DNA of 64,000 nucleotides from Magnolia sinica (GCF_029962835.1 NC_080582.1:73342177-73406176), one strand, 5' to 3'; counted from the first letter of the stretch, positions 1 to 11,121 are shown. The notes: generated by a model not told the origin, from the sequence alone. Translations and numbers: made by a program.

Positions 1-56
1 GGACAGTTTGGATATAACACATACCTCATGATAAAACATAAAACTTGCTGACATCA

Positions 57-82
57 ACACACCAGCTAGATCGCTGGTGTGT
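57..82. repeat. Short perfect hairpin
   Basis: A 10-base arm (acacaccagc, 57-66) is followed by a six-base loop and its exact complement (gctggtgtgt, 73-82). Outside it, ccaatccg (near 91) and cggattg (near 143) are also inverted. This suggests the remains of a small inverted-repeat element, but no complete element or target duplication can be drawn. Confidence 0.5.
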
Positions 83-194
83 GGTACACCCAATCCGCTT
101 CTACTTGGCTGGGACCCGTAACCGGCCATGTTGGTGGAAATCGGATTGCGTACTACTAAGTTACTAAGCTTTTATCATACTGAGTAAACTCAGT

Positions 195-545
195 TGGGCC
201 TATTATGAATGTATGTGGATTATCCACGACCTCCATCCGTTTTAACAACTCATTTTACTGGTTGAATCCAAAATTTAAGTATGCTTAATTCTCAAGTGGA
301 CCACACCAAAGGAAACAGTGGGAATAATGACTTCCACTGTTGAAACCTTTCTAGGGCCCACATTGATGTTTATTTGTTATCCAACCTGTTCATAAGATCA
401 CACAACATGGATGAAGGTAAAACACAAATAATAGCTTGATCCAAAACTTCTGTGGCCCCCGAGAAACTTTCAATGGTAGAATTTCAATTCACACTGTTTC
501 CTGTGTTGAGGTCCACTTGAGATTTGGATATACTTCATTTATAGG
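195..545. mobile_element. Foldback MITE family, partial copy 1
   Basis: This stretch carries the family's typical phrases: caagtggaccacacca near 295, a segment with gttatccaacctgttcataagatcaca near the middle, and its mirror ggtccacttgagatttggat near 510. The left half is largely the reverse complement of the right half, so a transcript would fold into a long hairpin. There is no coding capacity. The same sequence recurs at 556-990, 35820-36035, 44335-44775, 60880-61115 and 61385-62020. The outer ends are worn and no target duplication was found. Confidence 0.6.
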
Positions 546-555
546 GGGTGATACC

Positions 556-990
556 CTGACTGTTGGGTCCCACCTTGATGTATGTTATGTAAACCAACAC
601 CATCTATAGTGTTTGCTGGGTCATTTTATAGCATCAACCTAAAAATGAAGTATAGGCAAAATAAGGAAAAAATGGTTGTTGAACGCAAATCCTTGAAACT
701 TTCAAGCCCCATTGTAATGTTTATTTGCCATCCAACTTCTTGATAAGGCCACATAGACCTAGACGAAGGAAAAACACACATATTATCTTGATCCAAAACT
801 TTTGTGGCCCATGAAATGTTTTTAATAGTTATTCACCAGTACTGTTTCCTCTGGTGTGGTCCACCTGAGAGTTCTCTTCTTCATTTTTTAGCTTGTGACA
901 TAAAATGAGTTGGCAAAACAAATGGATAACAAAATATACAATGCATACATCAAAGTGCACCCCATGGTCGGGTACCAACCACATTGCTGG
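556..990. mobile_element. Foldback MITE family, near-complete copy 2
   Basis: The left end (gggtcccaccttgatgtatg) is mirrored by the right end (catacatcaaagtgcacccc). Inner parts also pair, for example the ggtgtggtccacctgagag segment near 855. The element is about 430 bp, non-coding, and palindromic over most of its length. It lies directly beside copy 1, so the two may be a tandem or nested pair. No superfamily can be assigned from the ends alone. Confidence 0.6.
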
Positions 991-1210
991 CTCTAGGTCC
1001 TAGCCAAGTCGCGCCCCCAAAGTACGACTGGTTGAACAGTCATAGCCTTTCTTTTGGTCTCCTGCTGGTTGAACTAGTATTCTTTTTTAACCGTCCAATA
1101 TATTTTCCAACAATCTAATCGACAAATATTAAAGTAAGAAATTGGTTCGTGATACATCTAAACAGGACCTATAATTTAGACAGTTTAATTTGAATTATTT
1201 ATATGCTACA

Positions 1211-1952
1211 TGTTGAGGTCAAAATCTGGACCACCCTCCACTCAATGTTGCAAACCTCGAAACGGACCTTGGTCTTGCATAAAAAGGGTGAGCAAAGGAG
1301 ACCCTGGCTTAAACAGGGGACCATCTGATACCTAAGTCAGGCCAGAGAATCTGGGTCTAAGTTGTGTAATATAGAGAGAGGGTGAAAGATATTGCGTACC
1401 TGTTACAATGGGGTCCCCTGGTATTTATAACTATGGGTAGGTCGAATCATGTTCGTCAATCTCGGCATGATCTACTCAATCAAGCGGATATTGCAATCAT
1501 GGAGATACTCCATAATCTTCGAATCGTGTACCGCATCGTTTCTTAATGGAGCATATCTCTAGGCATGATCTTCGGCTACGTCCACATTCGGACTGGTTTC
1601 CTAGCTCAGTACTCGGAGTGTATCTTCATTCGGGCTCAGACCTCGTCCTATCTGAGTCCGCGGCTGAGTACCTTCTTCGGATGAAGATGAGGATGAGGAT
1701 GAGGATGAGAGCTCCGCTTGGCCAACCTTCTTCGGATGAGGATGAGGACGAGGACGAGTGCTCAGCTTGACCAACCATCTTCGGATGAAGATGAGGATGA
1801 GGATAAGGACGAGAGCTCATCTTGCCCGGCCTAGGGTCATAGTCCAAAGGTCTGCTCGCACTCGACATGATGTTCTCCTTCCGAGGTCCTATTAATTAGT
1901 TCGGATGGCTCGGGCCAACTCTGTTTGACCTTATCCAGATTTCCCCATAACA
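1211..1952 (-). repeat. 3' LTR of the Tat-like element
   Basis: This is the direct repeat partner of 11122-11857. It starts TGTTGAGGTC and ends CCCATAACA. It contains a run of GATGAG-type triplet and hexamer repeats at about 1675-1840. Confidence 0.9.
1675..1840. repeat. GATGAG-rich minisatellite inside the 3' LTR
   Basis: About three units of 60 bp each begin cttcggatgaag/gatgagg and end in agctc.gcttg.ccaacc. Inside each, short gatgag/gacgag runs vary in number. The matching region of the other LTR (11580-11740) has the same layout with different run lengths. Short open frames rich in Asp/Glu or Arg/Met here are by-products of the repeat, not genes. Confidence 0.8.
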
Positions 1953-1975
1953 AAAGCCCCCTACTCTCTTAGTCC
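1953..1975 (-). other. Polypurine tract of the Tat-like element
   Basis: On the minus strand the sequence just inside the 3' LTR reads AGTAGGGGGCTTT and then the LTR start. A purine-rich tract in this place primes plus-strand DNA synthesis. Confidence 0.7.
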
Positions 1976-2382
1976 GAGTTCGGACTTAGAGAGTAAATGC
2001 CCGGGGAAACGGGACAACGCCTTCACGCCTCTGATCATGATCACAGTTACAATGATTAGAGCGCAATCACTGTGATGATTGTGCTTTGGGTTACGTGTGC
2101 AGTACGGCAGCTACGACTTTTTGGATTTTGACGTTTAAACGAAGGACATGTGGCGACGGTTACGATTTGTAATCGACTAAATAGAGGAAATGATGCCACG
2201 AGCTCATAGAGAGGTGAGATGCCACCTGTGCCATAAATAGCTTTTAACGCTGATGGGGCTCGGACTTGGGAACGTAAACTCGAGCTTATCAACTCCCTCC
2301 ACGTGTCCCCTGTTGTCAGTGCCAAGCCACCTCGGCTGTGTGGACAGCTGTCCGTAATGATGACACTGAGTGATGGGAGGAT

Positions 2383-2390
2383 TATATAAA
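2383..2390 (+). promoter_or_regulatory. TATA box for the antisense gene
   Basis: TATATAAA lies about 240 bp before the first ATG of the plus-strand accessory gene. It is followed by a C/T-rich stretch (2391-2470) of the kind seen around plant start sites. It points away from the element's own gag-pol transcription. Promoter activity is inferred only. Confidence 0.5.
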
Positions 2391-2630
2391 CCCCCCTCGC
2401 TCTCATTCATATTCTCCTTCTCCTGCGCTCCAGCTCTCTCGCTTTCTATTCTCCTTGCTCTTTTCGAATCACCTCTGCTGGGAGGTGATTTTTCTTTGCC
2501 GGATAAAGGGTTTTCGATAGCCTGAGAAAGGATTTCGCTTAGAGGAAGCTATCGGAGTAGAGAGATCTTCTGCTAGAGCGAATCTCCTTCAGCGTAGTGA
2601 GTCTTCCACCATTAAGAGTTTTCTTTTACT

Positions 2631-5080
2631 ATGTCGAGCAACTCTAATGAAGTTCAGGAGGTCCAAAGAGCGGAGGCCGACTCCTAGCCAGGGTCCACCA
2701 ACTCAGGGCCCGAGGACACTGAACGTCCCTTTGAGGCCATACCGCTTAACCCCTCGGCCCAGAGAACTGTGAGTCCGAGGACTGAAAGCCGAGGCAAGAG
2801 GCCGAAGTGGGCACTTAGAGATCCTGTGGGACGGTTGAAGGCAGGCCCATCGGGAGGCAAACCAAAGCCATTGGTCCCCAAGGGCTCGGTTTTGGTCGAG
2901 TCCGAAACGACCCAGATTCATGAAGACTAACAGATCTCGGACTCGGTGAACATCCGAGCTCCTTCTCCCACTGATCAAGTAGGTCTTCTTGCTAAAGGGG
3001 AGATTGTTGTATTCAATGGAGCCCTTCAGTGTGGGCTCCAACTTCCTATCCATCTGTTTGTGCACGAGCTTATTGCACAACTGAAAGTGGCCCAGGGGTA
3101 GCTGGCCCGAATGCTTGGCGAATCCTAGTCTCCACATTCATCGTCTGGCACCGGGTGAAGAATTAGAGGCTGACATTGGACTAGTTCTTGTATTTGTACA
3201 TGGATAAGTACAACAGGAATGAACCGTCTTATCATTACTTCTACGCTAGACCCCCATGTACCCCCGGTTTGGTAACCCGACTCCCACTTCCAACAGAGAT
3301 TGGAAGGGGAAGTGGTTTTGGGCCTCAGGAGAGTGGGAGGCCTCGACCTCTGAGTTGGGCAGATTGCGGGCCCCGGTTCCTACCAAGTTCGCCAACCCAG
3401 GTCAGGCACTTTTCATTTCGTCGCACTCTCTGTCTGACTTGTCTTTTTGTGCTCTATCTTGTACTCTGCCTCTGCTTGCAGTCTAACCAAAGGGGGCCCC
3501 TGAGCTCACTCCTCTCCAGCAGAACCAAGTAGCCAGAGCCAGAGTGCTCACCGAAGACCAGTACATTTGGTTTGAACTCATCAACAGGGAGAACCTAGTG
3601 TCGTCTGGTTTCTACACACTCCATCCTACTCCCTTTACTCTGAGTAAGCGGGTAAGGGTCCTCGGAGATTGTCCGTTGTTCTTTTCTAGATTTTTCTTAA
3701 GGTAATTTTATTTCTTTTCGGGTAGGAATGGATGCAAGCGGCTCAAAAAGGAAGAGGCCGGTGGTACTGCGTCCTCCGATGAACGTGGTCCTCGCTAGTG
3801 AGCCGAGGACCAAGGTGACGCCGAAGAAGAGGAAGACTTCCTAAGCCGAGCCTGTCCTGGCTGAAGCTGTGCCTGCCCCAACCGAAGCCGTGCCTATCCC
3901 AGCCCTAACCCCTGTCCCCGAAGCACAAGCCCCGGAGGCCCCCGTTGGAGCCGAGCCTATCACCATCTTGACTCCGACTCCAAAGGGGCAAGCCTCTGAG
4001 GTTCCAACCCCATTCCCTACTAGCCCCCCCTAGGATAGGGGAGAAGTTGTCGGGGAGACTCTCGACATTGATGCCCCCACTCGTTCTACGGCCCGTCTCA
4101 CTGCTGCTGAGGTTGAATTCCTGGCTGGTAGAATCGATGCCCTGGTCGGATACACCAACACGCTCGAGGTTGTGGCTCAAGCCTCTGAGGCCAGCGAAGT
4201 CGGACGAGCCGCCAAGCTCACTCCTCTAAAGATCTTCCCTCCTAATTACCACATGGCTTTGCTGAATGAATGCGCGGCTAAGCATGTACCAGAGTCGAGC
4301 ATAGCCAGCACCCTCTCCTGCAACTACACCAAGTTCATGAACGACTACGCAGTGGTCTGTTACCAGTCGCTGCCAATGATGGTAGAAGTTAAGGAAAGGT
4401 TGAAGGAGATGGACCGATTGGAGGCGGAGAAGGTCAAGCTCGAGGCAGAGAAGGCTGAGCTTTGAAGGCTTCTGGAGAGCTCAACTATCGAACGGGAGGA
4501 GCTGAAGAGGGCTAGGGATGAGGGCTGAGCGAGGGAGCTGATGCTCCATAGTGAGGCCAACCAACTCTAAGCTCGCTTGGATGTGACCGACCCCGAAGTC
4601 ATGCGCATGTGGGAGGTCGTCGAGTGGCTGGAGGCCTTCGTTGAACGCATGGAGGGGGAGAGTGTGCAACTTGCCGATGACCTCAGGAGGGAGGAGCGTA
4701 AAGCTGCCGATGGGCTGATTCAGTAGAGGATAGTCCTCGAGGCTAGGCTACTGCAGAGTTGGAGAAGCAATGAGGAGCACTCGAGACTCAAGCGACCTCA
4801 CAAGCTGCTGAGGCAGTGACAGCTTACAAGGAGTCGTCAGAGAGGGTCGAGGAGTTAGATAAACTGTATCTCTTTGGCTACAATACCAGTTTTGACACTG
4901 CCTTTCTGAGGTCTGGAAGTTTCACCTGGGCATCGATCTCGACGCTCTTGTTGCGGATGAGGCCGAGGATGCTAAACCAACTATAGTTGAGGAGCCCGAA
5001 AATGCCCCCCTTATCGTCGAAGCCACCCCTGACCCTTAGCCCCCCAGCTCGGCGGCTGGTCCCTCTACTCAGAGGGAGTG
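2631..5080 (+). pseudogene. Antisense accessory gene of the Tat-like element (putative gypsy-type transposon domain)
   Basis: The gene is read on the plus strand, opposite to gag-pol. The first ATG is at 2631. A domain from about 3030 to 3400 has 'LPIHLFVHELIAQLK', then 'YLYMDKYNRNEPSYHYFYARP' split across frames, then 'DWKGKWFWASGEWE'. This is the pattern of the 'putative gypsy type transposon' domain (Pfam PF04195, from memory). Downstream lies a Pro/Ala/Glu-rich stretch (3730-4030), then a charged, coiled-coil-like stretch with LEAEK repeats (4380-4830). Two intron-like gaps fit: a GT at 3401 with an AG at 3481, and a GT near 3652 with an AG at 3725. In-frame stops (first near 2685) and frameshifts make it a pseudogene. 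Its function in intact elements is unknown to me. Confidence 0.7.
3401..3481 (+). other. Candidate intron 1 of the antisense gene
   Basis: ACCCAG/GTCAGG is the donor and a pyrimidine-rich tract ends in CTTGCAG/T. The 81-bp gap removes low-coding sequence between the conserved domain and the next exon-like part. A second candidate runs from about 3652 (GTAAGG) to 3725 (TTTTCGGGTAG). Confidence 0.45.
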
Positions 5081-5159
5081 AAATACTTTTCTCTTCTTTC
5101 TTTAATTTTTTTTTTTTTTTACATGAGATGTTTATGGATGATAATTTTTTTGGGTGAAT

Positions 5160-5415
5160 GATGATTTGTCAATGTTGACAGCCAACCCCCTGAGGGGTCA
5201 ACTAAGCACGAATGGCATGCGACGCAGTCATTTTGTATTTTAACATATGATGAGCCGACCCCTCCTTTAAGGGATCGGTTCACCTATGGGTTTCGTCTCT
5301 GCATATGAGAGGTGATCATTTTGTAGTTTTCCATGGATTAATGAGCCGACCCCTTATATAAAGGATTGGTTCATTGAGTTCACCTCTGCTTACGAGGGGT
5401 GACTCTTTCGTTGTA
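5160..5415. repeat. Tandem repeat, about 91-bp period
   Basis: Units starting atgagccgacccct at 5250 and 5341 repeat with changes. Each carries a small inverted motif (gaccccTTnnAAGGgatcggttc). A partial earlier unit lies at 5190-5249. A T17 run is just upstream near 5110. This separates the antisense gene from the integrase end. Confidence 0.65.
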
Positions 5416-5559
5416 GATAAACTAAATGGGCAGACCATGTAGAAGGAAAGATGCTTTTATTCAGAGCCTTAATAGGCTAGTAGCTCCAAGCTGTACATTC
5501 ATTGAGGGCCTTGAAAGGCTAGTAGTTTTTCATGGATAGTAGATCTTCAAGTGCTCGGC

Positions 5560-6650
5560 ATTCCACGGGTGAGGGAGCTGCCACCCTTCAAGATCTTTCA
5601 AGTGGTAGGAGCCTGGCTTCGTTGATCTGACCACGCGATAAGGTCCTTCCTAGTTCGACCCGAGCTTCTAAACCCTTAATTCTACTGTATTCTGGAAGAC
5701 GTGGCGGAGAACTAGGTCCCCTGGTCGAAATTGCCTCGTCTTGATCCTGGAATTGTAGAATTGTGCCACTTGTTGATGTCGAGCTACGACTCGAAGTCTG
5801 GCGACGTCTCTGGCCTCATCGAGCAAGTCAAGGCTTGCTGCAATTTGCTAGGCATTCTGGCCCTCCTGATAGTTTCTAATCGGAGCTGTGGAGAGGCCAA
5901 TCTCGGATGGGACGATTGCTTCCGAGCTGTAAGTAGTGAAAACGTGGTCTCCCTGGTAAACGACTAAGCTGTAGTCCTGTAGGCCCAAAGGATAAATGGG
6001 AGCTCCTCGGTGCAGTTATCGTTGGCTTTTTTAAACTTCGTCTTGAGGTGGTGCTTGATGACCTTGTTTACTACTTCCATTTGCCCATTAGACTATGCTT
6101 GGCAAGGCTAGGAGTATGCATTTGAGATGCCGAGCCCCCTACACATGCCTCCGAATCTGTCATTATCGAACTGCTTCCCGTTGTAAGAGACAATGGTGTG
6201 TGGGATTCCGAACTGACAGATAATATTTTTCCAGACGAAGTCGGTCACCTTCTGCTCTGTAATCTTCGCCACAAGCTCGTCCTCAGCCGACTTGGTAAAG
6301 TAGTCGACCGCCACGATAGCGAATTTGACATGTCCCTTTCTCATGGGCAGAGGTCCGATGATGTCGATCCCCCACTGAGCAAACGGCCACGACCCGCTCA
6401 TAGGGGTCATCTCCTCCACAGGCTCCCGCAGCACGACACTGAACCTCTGACATTTGTCGCTCCTTCGGACATAGTTCTTGGAGTCTTCTCGAAGGGTCGG
6501 CCAGAAGTACCCCTAATGGAGTATCTTTAGAGCTAAGGCACAGCTACCGGAGTGATTTCTGCAGATTTCCTCATGAATCTCTCGGATCACATACTCTGCT
6601 TCGTCGGGTCGGAGACCTCTAAGGTAGGGCTGTGAATGCCCCTTTTTGTA
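5560..6650 (-). pseudogene. Integrase of the Tat-like element, broken
   Basis: The core lies at 6108-6434: 'WGIDIIGPLPM' gives the first catalytic Asp, followed by 'VAVDYFTKSAE' and 'GIPHTIVSYNGKQFDN'. In the usual motif the second catalytic Asp sits where this copy has Tyr (SYNG instead of SDNG), so it could not catalyse strand transfer. The C-terminal part (about 5600-5990) has remnants of the 'GPYRV' module in a shifted frame. The upstream end near 6440-6650 holds the zinc-binding region only as fragments. Integrase would insert element DNA into the host chromosome. Confidence 0.8.
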
Positions 6651-6776
6651 CAAGATCCCATCCAAGACTATGTATCGTGCAACTAAGACCTTCAGACGTA
6701 GGGCCTCTAGTCTGTCTTGGGGTACTTCACTAGATTTGAGGTATTTTTAGATCAGGTCCATCCAACTCGGAGTGGT

Positions 6777-7262
6777 CTACACTGGATTGACCATTTCTTG
6801 ATTAGCCCGGTCGATGCTCGGACTATCCAAAAATTCCATAGGAATAATCTTAGGAATCTTTCCTTCCATCGCCAAGGCTAGCTTTGCGAGAGCGTCAGCC
6901 CAAGAGTTCTCCATCCTCAAAAACTGATTAATGATGCAGCTCCAAAACTTCTCTATCATCTTTCAGGCCTCGGCAAGATAAGCCACCATTCTAGTCTCAT
7001 TGGTCTCGTACTTGGTAAATATGTGGTTTACAATGAGTTGAGAATCGTATCATACCTCGAGAGACTGAACCCTCATGATAGCTATCAATCTGAGTATGGC
7101 CAGCAAGGCCTCGTACACTGCTTCGTTGTTAGAGGATTTGAAGCCAAGCTTGATAGCATATTGGATGGATGTTGAATCGGGCGTGACCAGGACAATCCCT
7201 TGCCCCGACGCGCTTAGAATTGGACGACCCGTCCATAAAAAGAATCCACCTATGCTCTTCAT
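6777..7262 (-). pseudogene. Second (archaeal-type) RNase H of the Tat-like element
   Basis: From high to low coordinates the minus strand reads 'FMDGSSNSKRVGA' (end of the neighbouring fragment), then 'GIVLVTPDSTSIQYAIKLGFKSSNNEAVYEALLA' in pieces, then 'NSWADALAKLALAMEG'. This second RNase H domain after the RT-linked one is a known feature of Tat elements. Frame changes near 7130-7200 and 6960-7050 break it. The 'EAEYEALLAGL' signature is altered to 'EAVYEALLAIL', losing an acidic residue. Confidence 0.75.
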
Positions 7263-7640
7263 CTAACTCCGCGTCTTGGATATGCAGGATAGCTGGTAGA
7301 GCCGTGGGAACTGCCTCCGCGCCCACGTCTGTCACCTCTACATTCGGTGTAGTGAACTCTGCTATAAAATTAGCCACAGCCTGGCCCTTGATTGCAGTTC
7401 TCGGACGATATTGGATGTCGAACTCCCCGAGTTCTATCACCCACTTGGTCGGTCGACTTGACACCTCGGGCTTTTGAAGGACTTGCCTGAGGGGGGAGTC
7501 AATCAGGAAAATATTAGTATGCGCCTGGAAGTATGGATGCAACCTCTGTGCCGAGAAGAGTAAGCTGGGTGCCAGCTTCTGCATGTTTGGGTACCTGGTC
7601 TCGGCGGGTACCATTACTTTGCTCACATAGTATACGGGGT
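7129..7640 (-). pseudogene. RT-linked RNase H and connection of the Tat-like element
   Basis: The frame from 7626 carries 'ETRYPNMQKLAPSLLFSAQRLHPYFQAH' (in parts), 'LRQVLQKPEVSSRPTKWVIELGEFDIQYRPR' and 'IKGQAVANFIAEFT'. These are standard for the tether and RNase H of gypsy polymerases. It joins the RT fragment at 7984-8544 through a region with stops (7640-7980). Confidence 0.75.
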
Positions 7641-7983
7641 GTTACCTACCCCCCACCTCTCTGATGAGTGCAGAACTGATGCCCGAAGCTGAGATCGCCA
7701 GATATAGGAACAGGGCCTCACCCTCTTCTGGCTTGGAAAGCAGGGGTGGTAAGCCCAGATACTATTTTAGTTGCTGGAACTCCTGCTCGCCCTTCGGGGT
7801 CCACTCGGCCTTCTTATGACCCTTCAACTATTGGAAGAAGGGGAAACACTTATTCGTGGCTCAGGATATGAATGGACTAAGTGTCGCCACTTGACCGGTG
7901 AGGCATTGGATTTCTTTTATGGTCTGAGGTGAGCTCATGTCAAGTACAGCCTTAATCTTCTTGGGATTTGTCTCAATGCCCCT

Positions 7984-8640
7984 CTAGCTAACTTGAAACT
8001 TGAGAAATTTACCGGAGCCAACTCTGAAGGCACATTTAGTAGGGTTCAACTTCATATGGTACTTTCGAAGAATCGAGAAAGTTTCGCCGAGGTCCGCAAT
8101 GTGGTCGGACGCCTTGACGCTCTTCACTAGTATTTCGTTAACATTAACCTCCATGGTCTGACCAGTTTGCTTGGCAAACATCTGGCTCACAAGCCTTTGA
8201 TATGTTGCCCTGGCGTTCTTCAGGCCAAAGGGCATGACTCGGTAATAGTAGAGACCTTTATATGTGACGAAGGTCATCTTCTGCCTATCTGGAGGATGCA
8301 TTACGATTTGATTGTACCTAGAGTAAGCATCTAAGAAGGATATCAGCTTATGTTCGGCTATGCTGTCCACCAGCTGATCGATCTGAGGTAGGGTGAAGCT
8401 ATCCTTGGGGTAGGTCTTGTTAAGGTCTGAGTAGTCTACATAGACCCACCACTTCCCGTTGGCTTTCTTCAAAAGGATCACGTTTGCGATCCAGTCTGGA
8501 TAATGTACTTCCTTGATGAATTCGACGCTGAGGTGCTTCGACACTTCATCTGCTATGGCCGAGTACCTTTCGGGGTCGAATGCCCTCTTCTTCTGCTTCG
8601 CCGGTCTTGATATAGGTCCACATTCAGCCTATGGACCATA
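7984..8640 (-). pseudogene. Reverse transcriptase of the Tat-like element, active site lost
   Basis: Clear RT motifs appear in order: 'YPDWIANVILLKKANGKW', 'VYVDYSDLNKTYPKDSFTLP', 'FLDAYSRYNQI' and 'TFVTYKGLYYYRVMPFGLKNARATYQ'. The polymerase box that should read YVDD is 'VNVNEILVKS', so both catalytic aspartates are gone. The frame closes at 7984. RT copies the element RNA to DNA in virus-like particles, and this copy cannot. Confidence 0.9.
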
Positions 8641-8696
8641 ATCTCGGGAGAGATGCCCGACATGTCTTCGTGCGACTAGGCGAAGATGTCCTTGTG

Positions 8697-9641
8697 CTAC
8701 TGTAAGAAAACCAGCATCTGAGACCGTTGCTCGGAATTTAGCAACGATCCGAGCAGAACCGATCTGCTTGGGTCGGCTTCTTCGAGTGGGACGGTCACTA
8801 ATTCCTCCATGGAGGAATCTTCTGTAGGAGCTCTGGAGTCAAGGACGTTGACAGTGAGGGCCTGCTTTACCAAACCCTTTCTCATTGCCACAACATAACA
8901 TCTTTGGGCTTCGCGCTGATCTCCTCAGATGTATCCAACTCCTCCCTCGGCGGGGAACTTCATCATGAGGTGATAAGTGGACACGACCGCCCCTCATTGC
9001 ATTAAGGGAAGGTCGGCCCATTATAACATTGTGCACTTATGGCACGTTCACAACAAGGAAGTCGACTAGAAGTGTGACTTGATGTTGCCCTTCCTATGCT
9101 GTCACGAGGAGGGAGAGGTTCCCTCGGAGATCACCATATCTCCGGTAAAGCCATGCAGGGGGGTCTTCACAGGTAGGAGGCGTGACCTGTCGATCCCCAT
9201 TCTCTCAAACGCCTTAGAGTAGATGATGTTGACGGAGCTTTCGGTATCGACCAGGATGCGATAAACCTTGTGGTTAGCTATAGTCATAGCCACTACAAGG
9301 GCATTGTCATGTGAATGCTGAATTCCTTGCACATCATCTTCTATTAAGGTTAAACAACAGGGGTTCACTCGGAGTTCTTTCCTCGGCCTTTTGGTCAGGT
9401 GGACATAATGCTTGGGGTCTGAGCTCCGAGAGTTTGCGAGCCCTATTTGAATCACTTCCACCAGATAAACTGCCATAGATGGTGCGGATCTCGGCAGGCT
9501 CTTCCGCAATCTTGCTTGACTGCTCTTCTCTTCGAGCCGACTTCTCTTCCTTGTCATATCATCATAGATGACCCTTACAGATGAGGGTCTCGATCTTATC
9601 CTTGAGATCCACACAGTCGCTCGTATTGTGATCGTGCTCAT
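8697..9641 (-). pseudogene. Gag C-terminus and aspartic protease of the Tat-like element
   Basis: Upstream (9400-9700) there is a Gag tail with a zinc-knuckle-like '[17 protein letters not shown]' pattern. The protease follows: 'YRILVDTESSVNIIYSKAFERMGI', where the catalytic Asp-Thr-Gly has become Asp-Thr-Glu. Later parts shift frame: 'MHNVIMGRPSLNAMRGG' (9036 down) and 'AMRKGLVKQALTVNVLDSR' (8891 down). The product would cut the Gag-Pol polyprotein. Confidence 0.75.
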
Positions 9642-9699
9642 GATGAAAACGGTAGTACTTGCACTTGTCTCGCTGTCCTACGTTGGCCTTATGCAAACT

Positions 9700-10930
9700 G
9701 GCCACTGCAGGAGTTTTTGATCCCTAATGTCTAATAAGATCTGTCATGGAGATGTGTTGAGGGGGTGTAGGAGCGGAACTTACTCTCAGGCCTCCTACTC
9801 GGTCGGCGATAGCGAGAGGCTCGATCGTCTGGCTTCTTGCTGGATGACTGAGGCTCTTCGTTCCTAGTCTCTTTTCCTTGGATGACTACTCGGTAACTTG
9901 GACATTCTTACGAGAGTTAGAGAACTCCTTGGCAATGGTCTATTTCTGAGCTCGACTGATGAGCTCGGCTAAATAAGTCGATAGATTCTTCCTAATTGAG
10001 AAGATAAACTTTCCCTCCCTGAGTCCACTAAACGTGGTGGAAAGTGCCATCTTGTCATCATAGTCGTCCACTAATAGTGCATCTTCATTAAAGCAGGCGA
10101 TGAAGTCCTTTAACGACTCCTTGTTCTCCTGCTTAAGGGTGAACAATGAGTAGTCGGCTTTCAACTCTTCTTACTAGAGATGAACTGGGTAAAGAATAAT
10201 CTGCTGAGCTCTGCAAAGGATCCGATCGAGTTTGGCTTAAGCTGCCGATACCAACTCTGAGTAGACCTGGAGAGGGTTGTCAAGAAAGCCTTGCACACCA
10301 TTGCGTCCGTGGCCGATTGGATCTACATCTACGAATGGTAAGACTCCACATGTTCTGATGGTCTCTAGACCTAGAGTATTGGATGATTAGAGGCATACTA
10401 TACCTCTGTGGTACCACCTCATCTATGATTTTTGAGGTGAAGGGAGGCTTGGTCTCTTCCATCATCGCCTAGACTGTAGTCGGGATGGACGCAGACTACT
10501 GATTCTTCTACAATGTCTTGATCTGGTCACGAAGTTCCTTAAGTTAAGCCTCTCAAGGATTCTGATTCTCAGCTACTGTCTCTTGGGAGGCCTCCACCAC
10601 CTCGGGTGCTCTGCCCTGTCTTCTCCTCTCCAGCCGATGATAGAGGTCGGTGGGGGCCAGAACTGAAGTTGTGGACACATTGGATGGCTCCGCATCTCGA
10701 GAAGGTTCCAGGACTCGAGCAGACCAATTTTGGGACACTACATTCTATGTAGGGTTGGGAGCTCGTGCGGATTGTGCCTGGGACCCCCTGACTCAAGAGC
10801 TGACTTGCTGCGGTCGTTCCTCGGGTGCCGGGGTGGTTTCCACCATGTTAAGAGGTGGCTGCTGGTTTTGTTGTGCTTTCATTTGGCTTTCATTTATCCT
10901 TCAGCATTTGGACTTCATTTTGTAATGCCT
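9700..10930 (-). pseudogene. Gag of the Tat-like element, broken
   Basis: The fragment at 9940-10164 has 'LFTLKQENKESLKDFIACFNEDAL', 'DDYDDKMALSTTFSGLREGKF' and 'TYLAELISRAQK' in short pieces. It is a retrotransposon Gag capsid-like domain. Weaker matching fragments run up to about 10800. Stops interrupt it repeatedly. Gag forms the particle that packages element RNA. Confidence 0.75.
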
Positions 10931-11099
10931 TGTACTTTCCTCCTCGGCTCCAAGTTCGTTGGGATGACCCTATCAGAGCTGATTCGGTATGTAACAACAA
11001 ATAAGACTAATGTTGTCCGCTTGGTTCGGGCTCCACTGCTGTAACCTTCTTCTTTCTTCTCGCAATTTCTGATAAAACCTTCTAGCTTTTTGTTTGATT

Positions 11100-11121
11100 T
11101 TCCATAGACGACGCTAAAAAA
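11100..11121 (-). other. Primer binding site of the Tat-like element
   Basis: Next to the 5' LTR the minus strand reads TTTTTAGCGTCGTCTATGG. It matches the common Tat-type site TGGCGCCGTCTGTGGG except for G-to-A and C-to-T changes, the changes expected from deaminated methylcytosine. Confidence 0.6.

Noticed and set aside
1546-1868. Open frames rich in Asp/Glu or Arg/Met on both strands
   Set aside because: They are translations of the GATGAG minisatellite in the LTR; the same happens in the other LTR at 11580-11770.
4047-4465. Two overlapping plus-strand frames as separate genes
   Set aside because: They are exons or frame fragments of the antisense accessory gene of the Tat-like element.
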